A DNA stretch of 20,980 nucleotides, from assembly GCA_031265345.1 (NCBI GenBank), contig JAISCU010000396.1, positions 1 to 20,980 of the forward strand. The letters are read 5' to 3'. The translations under genes were made by a program, and so were the position numbers. This document shows, piece after piece, positions 14,092 to 20,980 of this stretch. The notes under the pieces are model-generated. The model saw only the letters and a program-made list of their open reading frames with translations, ran no database searches and had not been told where the DNA came from. Each line of letters begins with the position of its first letter. Positions within the stretch are counted from its first letter, which is position 1. Origin of the DNA: Bifidobacteriaceae bacterium. Its GTDB lineage: Bacteria; Actinomycetota; Actinomycetes; Actinomycetales; WQXJ01.

Positions 14092-14619
14092 ATGACCGCT
14101 TTGATCATCACCGAGTCCTGCTTCGGTAACACCGCCGCCATCGCGGACGCCATCGCCGAGGCGCTGGCCATGGGCGACTCCCTGACCGTCGAGTCCGTCG
14201 ATGTGGCGGACGCGCCCGCCACCGTCCCGGTGGGCACCGACCTGCTGATCCTGGCGGCGCCTACCCACGACTACTCGCTGCCGCGCGACCAGACCCGCCT
14301 GCGGGCGCACCAGCGGGGCTGCCAAAGCCTGGCGGACTACGGACTGCGCGAGTGGATCGCCGCCGTCCCCCCCGCCGCCGGCGTCAAAGTGGTGACGGTG
14401 GACACGGCCTTCAAGACTGGCTTCATGCCGTCCTCGGCCGCCAAGACCGCTGCCCGCCTGATGGGCCGGGCCGGTTTCACCGACGTCCGGCGCGGCGCCA
14501 CCTTCTACGTCTCCGACTACTCGGGGCCGGTCGAGGACGGCGAGCTGATCAGGGCGCGCGCCTGGGCTACCACCCTGGCGGCGGGCTTGCGCTCGCTGGC
14601 TCGGACGCAGGCGGCGTAG
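14092..14619 (+). CDS. Flavodoxin-like protein
   Basis: 175 residues from ATG 14092, placed by the strong AAAGGAGGAG ribosome-binding site. The N-terminal MTALIITESCFGNTAAIADAIAEAL is a flavodoxin strand, phosphate loop and helix (the T-E-S-C-F-G-N-T loop binds FMN phosphate). The aromatic and acidic FMN-ring loops are less clear: LILAAPTHDYSLPRDQTR near 60-77 is the likely first one. The family includes electron carriers and menaquinone-dependent oxidase-like flavoproteins. Length (about 175) fits a stand-alone short-chain flavodoxin domain. There is no signal peptide, so it is cytoplasmic. The redox partner is not evident from the neighbours, a divergent epimerase gene and a small downstream membrane protein gene. 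Confidence 0.85.
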   Translation: MTALIITESCFGNTAAIADAIAEALAMGDSLTVESVDVADAPATVPVGTDLLILAAPTHDYSLPRDQTRLRAHQRGCQSLADYGLREWIAAVPPAAGVKVVTVDTAFKTGFMPSSAAKTAARLMGRAGFTDVRRGATFYVSDYSGPVEDGELIRARAWATTLAAGLRSLARTQAA

Positions 14620-14674
14620 AGGCCGACGGCTCGCGGCGACCACCTCGGCCGCGGGGGAAGAGGGGCAAGCTGCC

Positions 14675-14947
14675 ATGTGGGCGAATCTCGCTGTCACCGT
14701 GGCGGTCGCAGTGGCAGCGTTGGCGCTTCCAGTGTGGTTCGCCTGGCAAACGGAGCGGGACGTTCGGCGGGGGAAGATGCCCAAGGGCGGCGACGGCTGG
14801 CTGGGGCCGATCGAGAACGCGTTTCATCCTGCTGCGGAGTTCCGCCGGGCTGAGAGTCAAGCGCCTAGCGTCAACCATGAAATCGCCAACGAGGACGGGG
14901 GCTTGCCAGACGACTGGCACGGGGTGATGGTGTTGAGGATGGATTGA
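14675..14947 (+). CDS. Small single-pass membrane protein, unknown function
   Basis: A 90-residue frame starting at ATG 14675, 55 bp after the flavodoxin-like gene, with a GAAGAGGGGC stretch upstream at slightly long spacing. Residues ~4-25 form a transmembrane helix (LAVTVAVAVAALALPVWFAW). The rest is soluble and charged (TERDVRRGKMPKGGDGW, AAEFRRAESQ, then an acidic tail). I do not recognise a family. Codon use favours G/C at third positions in the first half and less so towards the end. It may be co-transcribed with the flavodoxin-like gene. A GGCCGA/TCGGCC dyad (14621-14650) lies between them. Confidence 0.6.
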   Translation: MWANLAVTVAVAVAALALPVWFAWQTERDVRRGKMPKGGDGWLGPIENAFHPAAEFRRAESQAPSVNHEIANEDGGLPDDWHGVMVLRMD

Positions 14948-15038
14948 TCACGCCGGAGCGCGGGACAAGCATGAGGGCGCGTGCTCTGTGTCGCTGTGCT
15001 CCTTGGCTCGGTGGCTCGGAGGCGGGCGGCTTGGCGCG

Positions 15039-16652
15039 CTACGGCACGCGCCGGGCCAGCCGGTAGGCCGAAGGATCGCCCGGCTGCCCGATGCCGCTCA
15101 CGGGCTCGTACCGGCCACCATAGATCGCCTCGGCGTAGGTCTCGGCGGCGCCAGGGTCGGATTGCCAGCCGCTCAGCGGATCGATCAGCACGTAATCCGG
15201 TTGGACCTGTTCGGGGTAGTCGCCCAGCCAGTAGACGGTGCGAGTGGTGGCCAGACGCGTCACCAGCCCACGGTCCGAGGCCACCGACGCCCCGGACTCG
15301 ATGGCGTCCAAGACCTGTTCGGCTTGATCGGCTCGCTCCGGGGCGCGGTAGGTGGCCGGTTTGAACAGGTTCGCCAACGGGAACGAGGCCGTCGCCACGA
15401 GTGCGAAGACCAGGCTCGCAACCGTGGCCGTCGGCACCAAGGCGCGCACCCAGCGCCGCCGCGAGGCTCGCCACCGGCGCAGGGCGTCGACCGCCGCCAG
15501 GAAGACCACGGGCATGAGGATCATCGAATAGTGCCAGGCGGTGCCCCAGTGCGCCGGGTCGGTCGAAGCGAAGCGCCAAGCCAGGGTCGGCAGCGCCACC
15601 AGACCCCAGGGCGAGAACCAGCAGACTCCCAACACCACGGCGCTGACCATCAGCAATGTGCCCAGTTTGACCGGCGGGTCGAGCAGTCCGACAATCAAGC
15701 CCAGGCCGGGGGCACCGGAGGCGCCGAGCTTGTCCCAGTAGTACCAGCCGTCGGCGCGGAGAGCGGGAATGATGACGGTGAACACCAAGACCATGGCGGC
15801 CAGCCCAATGGCGGCCAACACCAGGCCGGCGCGGCATTCGGCAAGAGGACCCGAGGGATCTCCACTCTCGCTCGGCTTCAGCGCAGTCATTTGCGGGGAA
15901 CCAGGGTGGCGCGACTCTGCCCGGTCGCCCGAGTCTTGGGCGACCGGCGAGGCTAGTGCCGTGTCCGGCACGGTCGGGGCGGCGGCCTGGCGCCGGTGCC
16001 GCAGCCATCCCTGCACGGCCATCACTGAACCGAACGCGATCACGGTCAAGCCGAGGTCTTCTTTGACGGTCAGCAAGGCAGCCGCCCACCACGCGGCGGA
16101 CCGCCAATGCCCGGTCAGCGCCGCCGCCAAGGCGAAGGCGAGCATCGGCACCGCGAAGGCGTACTCGTGGAATTGGACATCGACGCCGTTCTGCAGCCCC
16201 CACGACAGCGCGTACGCGGCACCCAGGCAAACGCCTTGCCAGGTGCCCAAGAAGCGGCGAGCCGCGTTCGTGACCGGGATGATCGAAAGGGCCACCAGCA
16301 CGCACTGGGCCACCAGCAGGGTCACCGGCGAGGGAAACAGCCGGTAGAAAGGGGCCAGCAGGGCCAGCACCGGCGAGAAGTGGTCGCCCAGTTGGTTGAC
16401 ACCGGGGCCTTTCAGGTCGACGGTGGGCGGTCCGAAGTGCGCGTAGCCCTTGACCGCCTGCTCGAAGATCGCCAGGTCCAGCGACGGCGCGTCCTGCCGA
16501 TGCCACCGCGCCAGCGTCAACACCAAGTAGGTGCCCAGCCCCGCCGTGGCAACAGCCAGTGAGGGCCAGCTGGCCCGCCACCACGGAACTGCGAGGTCGG
16601 CGATTCGCCGGACCGGGCTGCGCCCGACCGATTCAACCGTGATCGTTGTCAC
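15039..16652 (-). CDS. DUF2079 family polytopic membrane protein
   Basis: About 537 residues from GTG 16652 (VTTITVESVGRSP), with GGGGG a few bases upstream. The same frame stays open far into the divergent helicase gene, but those extra residues are antisense artefact; an ATG at 16713 is a possible alternative. Many hydrophobic helices are present. DUF2079-like motifs are DLAIFEQAVKGYAHFG, GVNQLGDHFSPVLALLAPFYR, DVQFHEYAFAVPMLAFAL, ALLTVKEDLGLTV and, near the end, SDRGLVTRLATTRTVYWLGD. The family has a GT-C-glycosyltransferase-like fold and is uncharacterised; a role in wall or lipid glycosylation is only a guess. A ~55-residue hydrophilic, low-complexity insertion (around 235-290) breaks the membrane domain. 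It is convergent with the small 14675 gene. Confidence 0.88.
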   Translation of the reverse strand: MTTITVESVGRSPVRRIADLAVPWWRASWPSLAVATAGLGTYLVLTLARWHRQDAPSLDLAIFEQAVKGYAHFGPPTVDLKGPGVNQLGDHFSPVLALLAPFYRLFPSPVTLLVAQCVLVALSIIPVTNAARRFLGTWQGVCLGAAYALSWGLQNGVDVQFHEYAFAVPMLAFALAAALTGHWRSAAWWAAALLTVKEDLGLTVIAFGSVMAVQGWLRHRRQAAAPTVPDTALASPVAQDSGDRAESRHPGSPQMTALKPSESGDPSGPLAECRAGLVLAAIGLAAMVLVFTVIIPALRADGWYYWDKLGASGAPGLGLIVGLLDPPVKLGTLLMVSAVVLGVCWFSPWGLVALPTLAWRFASTDPAHWGTAWHYSMILMPVVFLAAVDALRRWRASRRRWVRALVPTATVASLVFALVATASFPLANLFKPATYRAPERADQAEQVLDAIESGASVASDRGLVTRLATTRTVYWLGDYPEQVQPDYVLIDPLSGWQSDPGAAETYAEAIYGGRYEPVSGIGQPGDPSAYRLARRVP

Positions 16653-16725
16653 CGAACCCCCAAAACGCTTGACCCCAATACCGTACCTTGCGAGAACAAA
16701 GCCGCCATTCATGAATTCCGGCGCC

Positions 16726-16800
16726 GAGTCCGACGGTTTTCGTCTTTTCCTCCAGCCCGATTCTCGCGACTCCGACGGTTTTGGTCTTTCTCGGTCTTTT
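16726..16800. repeat. 42-bp spaced repeat between DUF2079 and helicase genes
   Basis: TCCGACGGTTTT followed by C/G and GTCTTT occurs at about 16729-16746 and 16771-16788, a 42-bp period. A shorter echo, TCGGTCTTTTC, lies at 16791-16801. The 276-bp divergent gap has no convincing gene. ATTCATGAAT (16707-16716) is a perfect 10-bp palindrome nearby. The pyrimidine-rich runs could be promoter or regulator sites for the helicase gene; no clear -10/-35 is seen. Confidence 0.55.
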
Positions 16801-16928
16801 CGGCCAGCTCGGCGTCCGCCTCCACGCCTTCCACGGCCGCGATCATGAGCGAGGGCAATGCTCGGGCCGTCAAGCGGGGACGCGCGGACGGCATCGTGCA
16901 ACTTCAAGAATGACGCGATACTGGAACC

Positions 16929-19742
16929 ATGACCCCGCCTGCCGCGCCGAGCCTGGAGCGGGCCGCGTTCCGGGGCGAGTTCCGCTCCTACCAGGCCGAC
17001 CTGCTGGGCCTCGTCCCTGGGCACCTGGACGACGGGCGGATTCATGTGGTCGCGGCGCCGGGCAGCGGCAAGACCGTGCTGGGGTTGGAGCTGATCCGAC
17101 GGCTGGGCGCTCCGGCGCTGATCTTGTCCCCCACGGTCGTGATCGCGCACCAGTGGGGCGAGCGCTTCCGCGACTTCTTCCTGCCCCCCAACGAGGCTCT
17201 GGACGCCTACGTCTCGGAGCGGCTGGACCGTCCCGCCGTCCTCACTTCGGTCACCTACCAGGCCCTTCACGCCGCGATGACCGGTCGGAAGGCCCAACCG
17301 GAGCCCGATGCCGCCGACCCGGCCTGGGAGCAGGAGGACGGCCAGCGCCCCGCAGGCCAGGCGGTGCCCGACGCGCCCGAAGGCGGCCGCGCGTTCGACC
17401 TCCTCGCCACGCTGCGGGCCGCCGGGGTCCGCACGATCTGCCTCGACGAGGCCCACCACCTGCGCCGTGAATGGCAAAAAGCCCTCGAGTCGCTGCTGGC
17501 CCAGATGGAGGGCGAGGTGCAAATCATCGCCCTGACCGCCACCCCGCCGCTGGACGCCGAACGGGCGCAATGGGACCGCTACGCGAGCCTCTGCGGGCCG
17601 ATCGACGCGGAGATCTTTGTGCACGAACTGGTCCGCGAGGGGACGCTCTGCCCGCACCAGGACTACATCTACCTGAACTACCCGACTGAGCCGGAGCTGC
17701 GCGCCATCGCGGACCATCGGCGGCGGATCGACGGTTTCCTTCAACGGCTGGTCGGCGAGGGCACCGTGGGGCAAGCGCTGCTCGCGGGAGGTTTCGACGC
17801 CGCCGCCCGGCATCTGCCGGATTCGACCTTCGAGGACGCCGACTCCTGGTTGGCGCTCGCCACGGTGGCGGCGCATTACGGACAGCCCGTCAATGGCCTG
17901 CTGATGAAAGAGCTGCACGGGCGTCGCGCCGCTCCCCAGCTGACGCTTGAGGTGGCAGCCCAGGCGGCCGAGTTCCTGACCGGGCGGCCCGACCTGTTCG
18001 CGGGGCTATCGGACACCGCGCTCGGGTTGGCGCACCAATTCCAGTTGGTGCACAAGAAGCGTCTCCAGATCGCCTCCGACGAGCGGCTCGACTCCGAGCT
18101 CAAGCGTTCGGTCGGCAAGCTCGACTCGATCACCCGGATCGCCCGGCTGGAGCACGAGGTGTTGGGTCCGCAGTTACGCCTGGTGGTGCTGTCCGATTTC
18201 ATCCGCCGCGACCATCTGGGCCTGGTCGGCACCAGCCAGCCCCTCCTCGCCATGGGGGCCGTGCCGGTGTTCGAGGCTCTGCGGCGGTCCCTGCCCGTTG
18301 ATGTTCCCCTCGGGTTGGTCTCGGGGTCGTTGGTCATTATGCCCGATGCCGCGCTCCCATCTTTGCGCGATTCAGCAGCCGCGCGTGGGGTCGTGATCGA
18401 GGCTCGCCCGCTGATCGGTTCCGGCCACAGCCGGGTCGACTTCTCTGGCTCGAACCGTGACAAAGTGGCATTGGTGACCGAGGCGTTCCGCAGGGGCGAG
18501 GTGCGGGTGTTGGTCGGCACAGCCGCGCTGCTTGGCGAGGGTTGGGACTCGCCGTGCGTGAACTCCCTGGTCCTGGCCTCGTTCGTGGCCAGTTTCGTGC
18601 TCTCCAACCAGATGCGGGGACGCGCCATCCGGACCGATCCAGACCAGCCGGACAAGACCGCCAACATTTGGCATCTGGCGGCCGTCGAACCGCCCCCGAG
18701 GGACCGCGACGCCGTCTCGCCGGCCGACCACCGCCGCCCGGCCGGGACCGATTTCGCGACCGTGGCCAGGCGGTTCGACGGTTTCATGGGTCCGGTCTAC
18801 GGCCAGCCGTTCATCACCAGCGGCGTCCGCCGGATCCGATCCATCGAGCCGCCGTTCGACCGCTCCGGCGTCGCGGCGGTCAACGCCCGGACCGAGCGGC
18901 TGGCAGCGGACAGGGGCCGATTGGCGGCCGAATGGCGTGGCACCGAGGACCAGACCGCCCGCGCCGAGGTGTCGGAAGTGGTCGAGACGCCCCGTCCTTT
19001 GCCGGTCGCGTTCGTCTTCGCGGACACGCTGACGCTCGCGGCGGTGACGTTCTTGTTGATCGGGCTGCCGACCGCAGTTCTACGCGTGCTGGGGTCCGCC
19101 GATGGCGGTTCCGGGGCTCGCGGAGGCCGTGGCGACGCCAGCCTGTTGGAGTGGCTCGACACTTCCGGCGCGGTCGCGCTGCTCGCGGTGGTCGCGGTGT
19201 GCGTCGGGCTGATCGCAATCGGATCGATCCTGGGCAAGCGCATAGTCAACACTCTGCTGCCGATCCGCGCCGCCACCCGGATCGGCGAAGCGGTCTTGGC
19301 CACCTTGCTGCGAAGCGGCCAGCTCTCGTCGCCGGGCACCCAGGTCACAGTTGAGACTGGACGCTTCGGCGGCGAAGTGTCATGGGCGCTGATGGGCGCC
19401 ACGCTGCGCGACAAGACGACTTTCGCCGCAGCCATCGCCGAGGTCATGAGCCCCGTCGACAATCCTCGTTATCTGGTGATCCAACGCCGCCCGTTGGGCC
19501 TGGGCCTACGTCCCGCAGCGAGCTTCGCCGCGCCCGCGGCGGTCTCCAACGCCCAGACGGCCAAGGTCTTCCGGGAGGAACTGCGACACCGACTGGGCCG
19601 CTACGACCTCGTCTACACCCGCAACGCCGCTGGGCGCCGTTGGCTGCTGCGATGCCGACGGCGCTCCTACCTGAATCGCGACGCCCGCTTCGCCCAGCGG
19701 ATGCAACGGCTCCTCGAACGCCCCGCGACCCTGGCCGGGTAG
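16929..19742 (+). CDS. Superfamily 2 DEAH helicase with C-terminal membrane anchor
   Basis: 937 residues from ATG 16929; the leader is short (weak GGAA; GATACT 10 bp before ATG) and may be nearly leaderless. Helicase motifs, all present: Walker A APGSGKT (Lys48), Ia LILSPT, II DEAH (173-176), III LTATPP (202-207), V GEGWDSP (536-542), VI QMRGRAIR (561-568). A hydrophilic low-complexity insertion lies at ~120-155. After the RecA-like domains come two transmembrane helices (~695-718 and ~747-769), then a ~165-residue soluble tail with MSPVDNPRYLVIQRRP and a basic C-terminal stretch (WLLRCRRRSYLNRDARF). The motor half should hydrolyse ATP and move on nucleic acid. Both halves are predicted cytoplasmic, with a short outside loop. 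I recall similar uncharacterised proteins in actinobacteria and Firmicutes. Function unknown: DNA repair, uptake or phage defence are guesses. No methylase or nuclease neighbour is present. Confidence 0.87.
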   Translation: MTPPAAPSLERAAFRGEFRSYQADLLGLVPGHLDDGRIHVVAAPGSGKTVLGLELIRRLGAPALILSPTVVIAHQWGERFRDFFLPPNEALDAYVSERLDRPAVLTSVTYQALHAAMTGRKAQPEPDAADPAWEQEDGQRPAGQAVPDAPEGGRAFDLLATLRAAGVRTICLDEAHHLRREWQKALESLLAQMEGEVQIIALTATPPLDAERAQWDRYASLCGPIDAEIFVHELVREGTLCPHQDYIYLNYPTEPELRAIADHRRRIDGFLQRLVGEGTVGQALLAGGFDAAARHLPDSTFEDADSWLALATVAAHYGQPVNGLLMKELHGRRAAPQLTLEVAAQAAEFLTGRPDLFAGLSDTALGLAHQFQLVHKKRLQIASDERLDSELKRSVGKLDSITRIARLEHEVLGPQLRLVVLSDFIRRDHLGLVGTSQPLLAMGAVPVFEALRRSLPVDVPLGLVSGSLVIMPDAALPSLRDSAAARGVVIEARPLIGSGHSRVDFSGSNRDKVALVTEAFRRGEVRVLVGTAALLGEGWDSPCVNSLVLASFVASFVLSNQMRGRAIRTDPDQPDKTANIWHLAAVEPPPRDRDAVSPADHRRPAGTDFATVARRFDGFMGPVYGQPFITSGVRRIRSIEPPFDRSGVAAVNARTERLAADRGRLAAEWRGTEDQTARAEVSEVVETPRPLPVAFVFADTLTLAAVTFLLIGLPTAVLRVLGSADGGSGARGGRGDASLLEWLDTSGAVALLAVVAVCVGLIAIGSILGKRIVNTLLPIRAATRIGEAVLATLLRSGQLSSPGTQVTVETGRFGGEVSWALMGATLRDKTTFAAAIAEVMSPVDNPRYLVIQRRPLGLGLRPAASFAAPAAVSNAQTAKVFREELRHRLGRYDLVYTRNAAGRRWLLRCRRRSYLNRDARFAQRMQRLLERPATLAG

Positions 19743-19948
19743 CCAGGCGCGACGCGTCCTCGAACTGTGGCCATTCAGGCTGGCGCGGTGGCCTCCGGCT
19801 CACCTCGATGCCAGGAAGTGGGGCCGAGCACGAACTCTCTGACCCGCAAGAACGTTCCACTTTCATGTAAGTGACGCGCAAGGACTCTCCGCGGGCGAGT
19901 GGTCGCCTTCGATCGACGGCCCCCGCCCGGCACCGAAGTCACCGCCGC
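19743..19948. other. Non-coding stretch after the helicase gene
   Basis: No frame with a plausible start, ribosome-binding site or recognisable product. Small open frames on either strand are extensions of helicase shadows or read through the repeats further right. No clear T-tailed terminator is seen after the helicase stop. Confidence 0.5.
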
Positions 19949-20234
19949 GCCGAACGCCCACGATTGCACCCCGTAGTCCAGTGCCTGCTTTTGCACCCTG
20001 GGATCCGTCGAGTGCCCACAATTGCACCATAAGACTCGTCGAGTGCCCGCTTTTGCACCCTGGGGTCCGTCGAGTGCCCGCTCTTGCACCACAAGGCTCG
20101 TCGAGTGCCTGCTTTTGCATGGGAGGGTTCCGCGTTCCCGCAGGTCAGCGTCTCGGGGCCGTCCCGCGACGGGTGCAAAACGAGGCACTCGATCCCGAAC
20201 CAGGTGCATTTGTAGGCACTCGACGGTATCTGTC
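19949..20234. repeat. 31-bp dyad repeat array with inverted distal units
   Basis: Units start at ~19949 (degenerate, 27 bp), 19976, 20007, 20038, 20069 and 20100 (truncated), with an exact 31-bp period. Each carries GTCGAGTGCC-N7-TTGCACC, so each has the dyad GTGC-N8-GCAC. Two versions alternate: A, ending CCCTGGGGTCC, and B, ending CATAAGACTC or similar, giving a 62-bp higher-order unit. At 20173 and 20204 two more units of 31 bp occur in the opposite orientation (GTGCA-N6-GGCACTCGA), so the block has an inverted-repeat layout around a 50-bp centre. The spacers are too short and too similar for CRISPR, and no cas gene is present. Iteron-like protein sites or a dispersed palindromic repeat family are possible. 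Confidence 0.85.
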
Positions 20235-20488
20235 GAGCCGGTTGAGACGGTTGGGGAGCGGGGGGCGGGTGTCGTGCCGCGGGGTGGATCGAGGCAGCCG
20301 ATTCGCACGCCGTTCCAGCCGACGATTGATCGCTGACCAGCGGAAACGTTCTAGGGATCGGATGCAAATCAGCGGCCTCGGCGAGGTTGGACGTGCGGAA
20401 CAGCTACGCGGTTTGCTGCACGGCTCCGTTATGGGGGAAGCCGCCTCGACTTTCGGCGCGGCAGCGGAGAGCGACGGCCGCGGGCGCC
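20235..20488. other. Unassigned spacer between the two repeat arrays
   Basis: A 254-bp stretch without a gene I can support; frames here lack ribosome-binding sites and family motifs. Its right end (GACGGCCGCGGGC) already resembles the linker found between units of the next array. Confidence 0.4.
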
Positions 20489-20980
20489 GAAATGCGGGTC
20501 AAACGCGTTCGTGGTCGCCGGAGTCGTGCCACGAACCCCGTCAAGGCGCAATTCACGCCCGAACCGACCGCGAGGGGACCTGAAATGCAGGTCAAACGTG
20601 TTCGTGGTCGCCGGAGTCGTGCCACGAACCCCGTCAAGGCGCAATTCAGTTCCGGGCCGACGGCGTGGGACGGCCGCGGGCTCCGAAATGCGGGTCAAAC
20701 GTGTTCGTGGTCGCGGGAGTCGTGCCACGAACCCCGTCGAGGCGCATTTCACACCCGAACCGACGGCGCGGGGCGGCCGCAGGCGCTGAAATGCGGGTTG
20801 ACGGGGTTCGTGGTTGCCGGAGTCGTGCCACGAACCCCGTCAAGGCGCAATTCACGCCCGAACCGACGGCGCGGGGCGGCCGCAGGCGCTGAAATGCGGG
20901 TCAAACGTGTTCGTGGTCGCCGCAGTCGTGCCACGAACCCCGTCAGGGCGCAATTCACACCCTGGCCGGTCGACCGGCCC
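20489..20980. repeat. ~103-bp tandem palindromic repeat array, runs off the window
   Basis: Five units begin with GAAATGC at 20489, 20582, 20685, 20788 and 20891; spacing is 93 bp then 103 bp three times. Each unit has an inner dyad TTCGTGG-N14-CCACGAA and an outer dyad GAAATGCG / CGCAATTC (perfect in unit 3, where the right arm is CGCATTTC). In unit 4 the inner stem is extended to 16 perfect pairs (20798-20813 and 20828-20843). Units are joined by a GC-rich linker (CCGACGGCGCGGGGCGGCCG). Short frames across it on both strands are the repeat translated. The structure is a tandem cruciform-forming element; its role is unknown. Confidence 0.88.

Noticed and set aside
16709..16894. 61-codon minus-strand frame rich in Arg, Asn and Glu
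   Set aside because: It overlaps the 42-bp spaced repeat, has no ribosome-binding site and no recognisable motif; its charged repeats are the translated DNA repeat.
5107..16900. Recurring CGGCGGCATCGT-like sequence near several gene borders (about 5112, 9475, 13979, 16887)
   Set aside because: One copy is the coding start of the rhomboid gene, and the others differ in flanks and orientation relative to genes. Chance recurrence in GC-rich DNA is the simpler explanation.
16653..17918. Long N-terminal extension of the DUF2079 protein, antisense to the helicase
   Set aside because: The extension lies antisense to the conserved helicase motifs and shows no family features. The GTG at 16652 just before the first membrane helix fits better.
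19949..20234. CRISPR array
   Set aside because: The unit is 31 bp with about 20 conserved and 11 semi-conserved bases, so there are no unique spacers. Units alternate in type, some are inverted, and no cas genes are present.
19775..20367. Repeat proteins encoded on both strands of the 31-bp array
   Set aside because: The period of 31 is not a multiple of three, so each frame changes from unit to unit; no start signals are seen and several frames are equally open.
20404..20958. Several small minus-strand proteins starting MNCALTGFVARLRRP or similar
   Set aside because: Each is one unit of the palindromic repeat translated; they recur in different frames, overlap and have no ribosome-binding sites.

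Overview
This window looks like chromosomal DNA from a high-GC Gram-positive actinobacterium. The evidence is a strong G/C bias at third codon positions, frequent GTG starts, ATGA/GTGA stop-start overlaps and a conserved actinobacterial cell-wall and division gene neighbourhood (pbpA-pknA-pknB, class E sortase, DUF881 protein, crgA, rhomboid, cyclophilin). In several actinobacteria this block lies close to the replication origin. I cannot fix the order or genus from the sequence alone.

Layout. Positions 1-4999 (+) read as one operon: the tail of a penicillin-binding protein, the kinase PknA, the four-PASTA kinase PknB and a membrane-anchored L,D-transpeptidase (YkuD fold). Facing it, 5203-7838 (-) carries a 63-residue membrane protein, a sortase E with a very long disordered N-terminus and a DUF881 protein. 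The DUF881 gene is divergent from crgA (7961-8212, +). Between crgA and the rhomboid gene lies a 349-bp non-coding stretch with three perfect DnaA boxes and one near-perfect box. A rhomboid protease and a cyclophilin (8562-10009, -) overlap by 4 bp.

Positions 10209-12944 form an accessory spot. A lysine/alanine-rich membrane protein gene ends in a nested hairpin. About 150 bp of its 3' end plus that hairpin recurs at 12793-12944. Between the two copies sit an AbiE-type toxin-antitoxin remnant (intact-looking antitoxin abiEi, and abiEii with its nucleotidyltransferase core apparently deleted) and what may be the tail of an IstB-like gene. This resembles a small island bounded by direct repeats of a host gene's 3' end.

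Positions 12958-16652 hold a TIGR01777-type epimerase, a flavodoxin-like protein, a small membrane protein and a DUF2079 polytopic membrane protein. Positions 16929-19742 encode a large superfamily 2 DEAH helicase with two C-terminal transmembrane helices and an uncharacterised tail, which is an unusual arrangement. The last 1.2 kb has no convincing gene. It is built from two unrelated repeat arrays: 31-bp units with a small dyad (19949-20234, with a switch in orientation) and roughly 103-bp units that are themselves nested palindromes (20489 to the window end, probably continuing).

How the genes fit together. The first 10 kb encodes growth and division control: peptidoglycan synthesis (PBP, L,D-transpeptidase), sensing of wall fragments (PASTA kinase), surface protein attachment (sortase E) and septum control (CrgA). 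The trpG/pabA gene that I expect from memory beside pknB and the sortase is absent, and an L,D-transpeptidase occupies that side. The most interesting points are the DnaA-box cluster outside the dnaA region, the repeat-bounded AbiE remnant, the membrane-anchored helicase and the two structured repeat arrays downstream of it.
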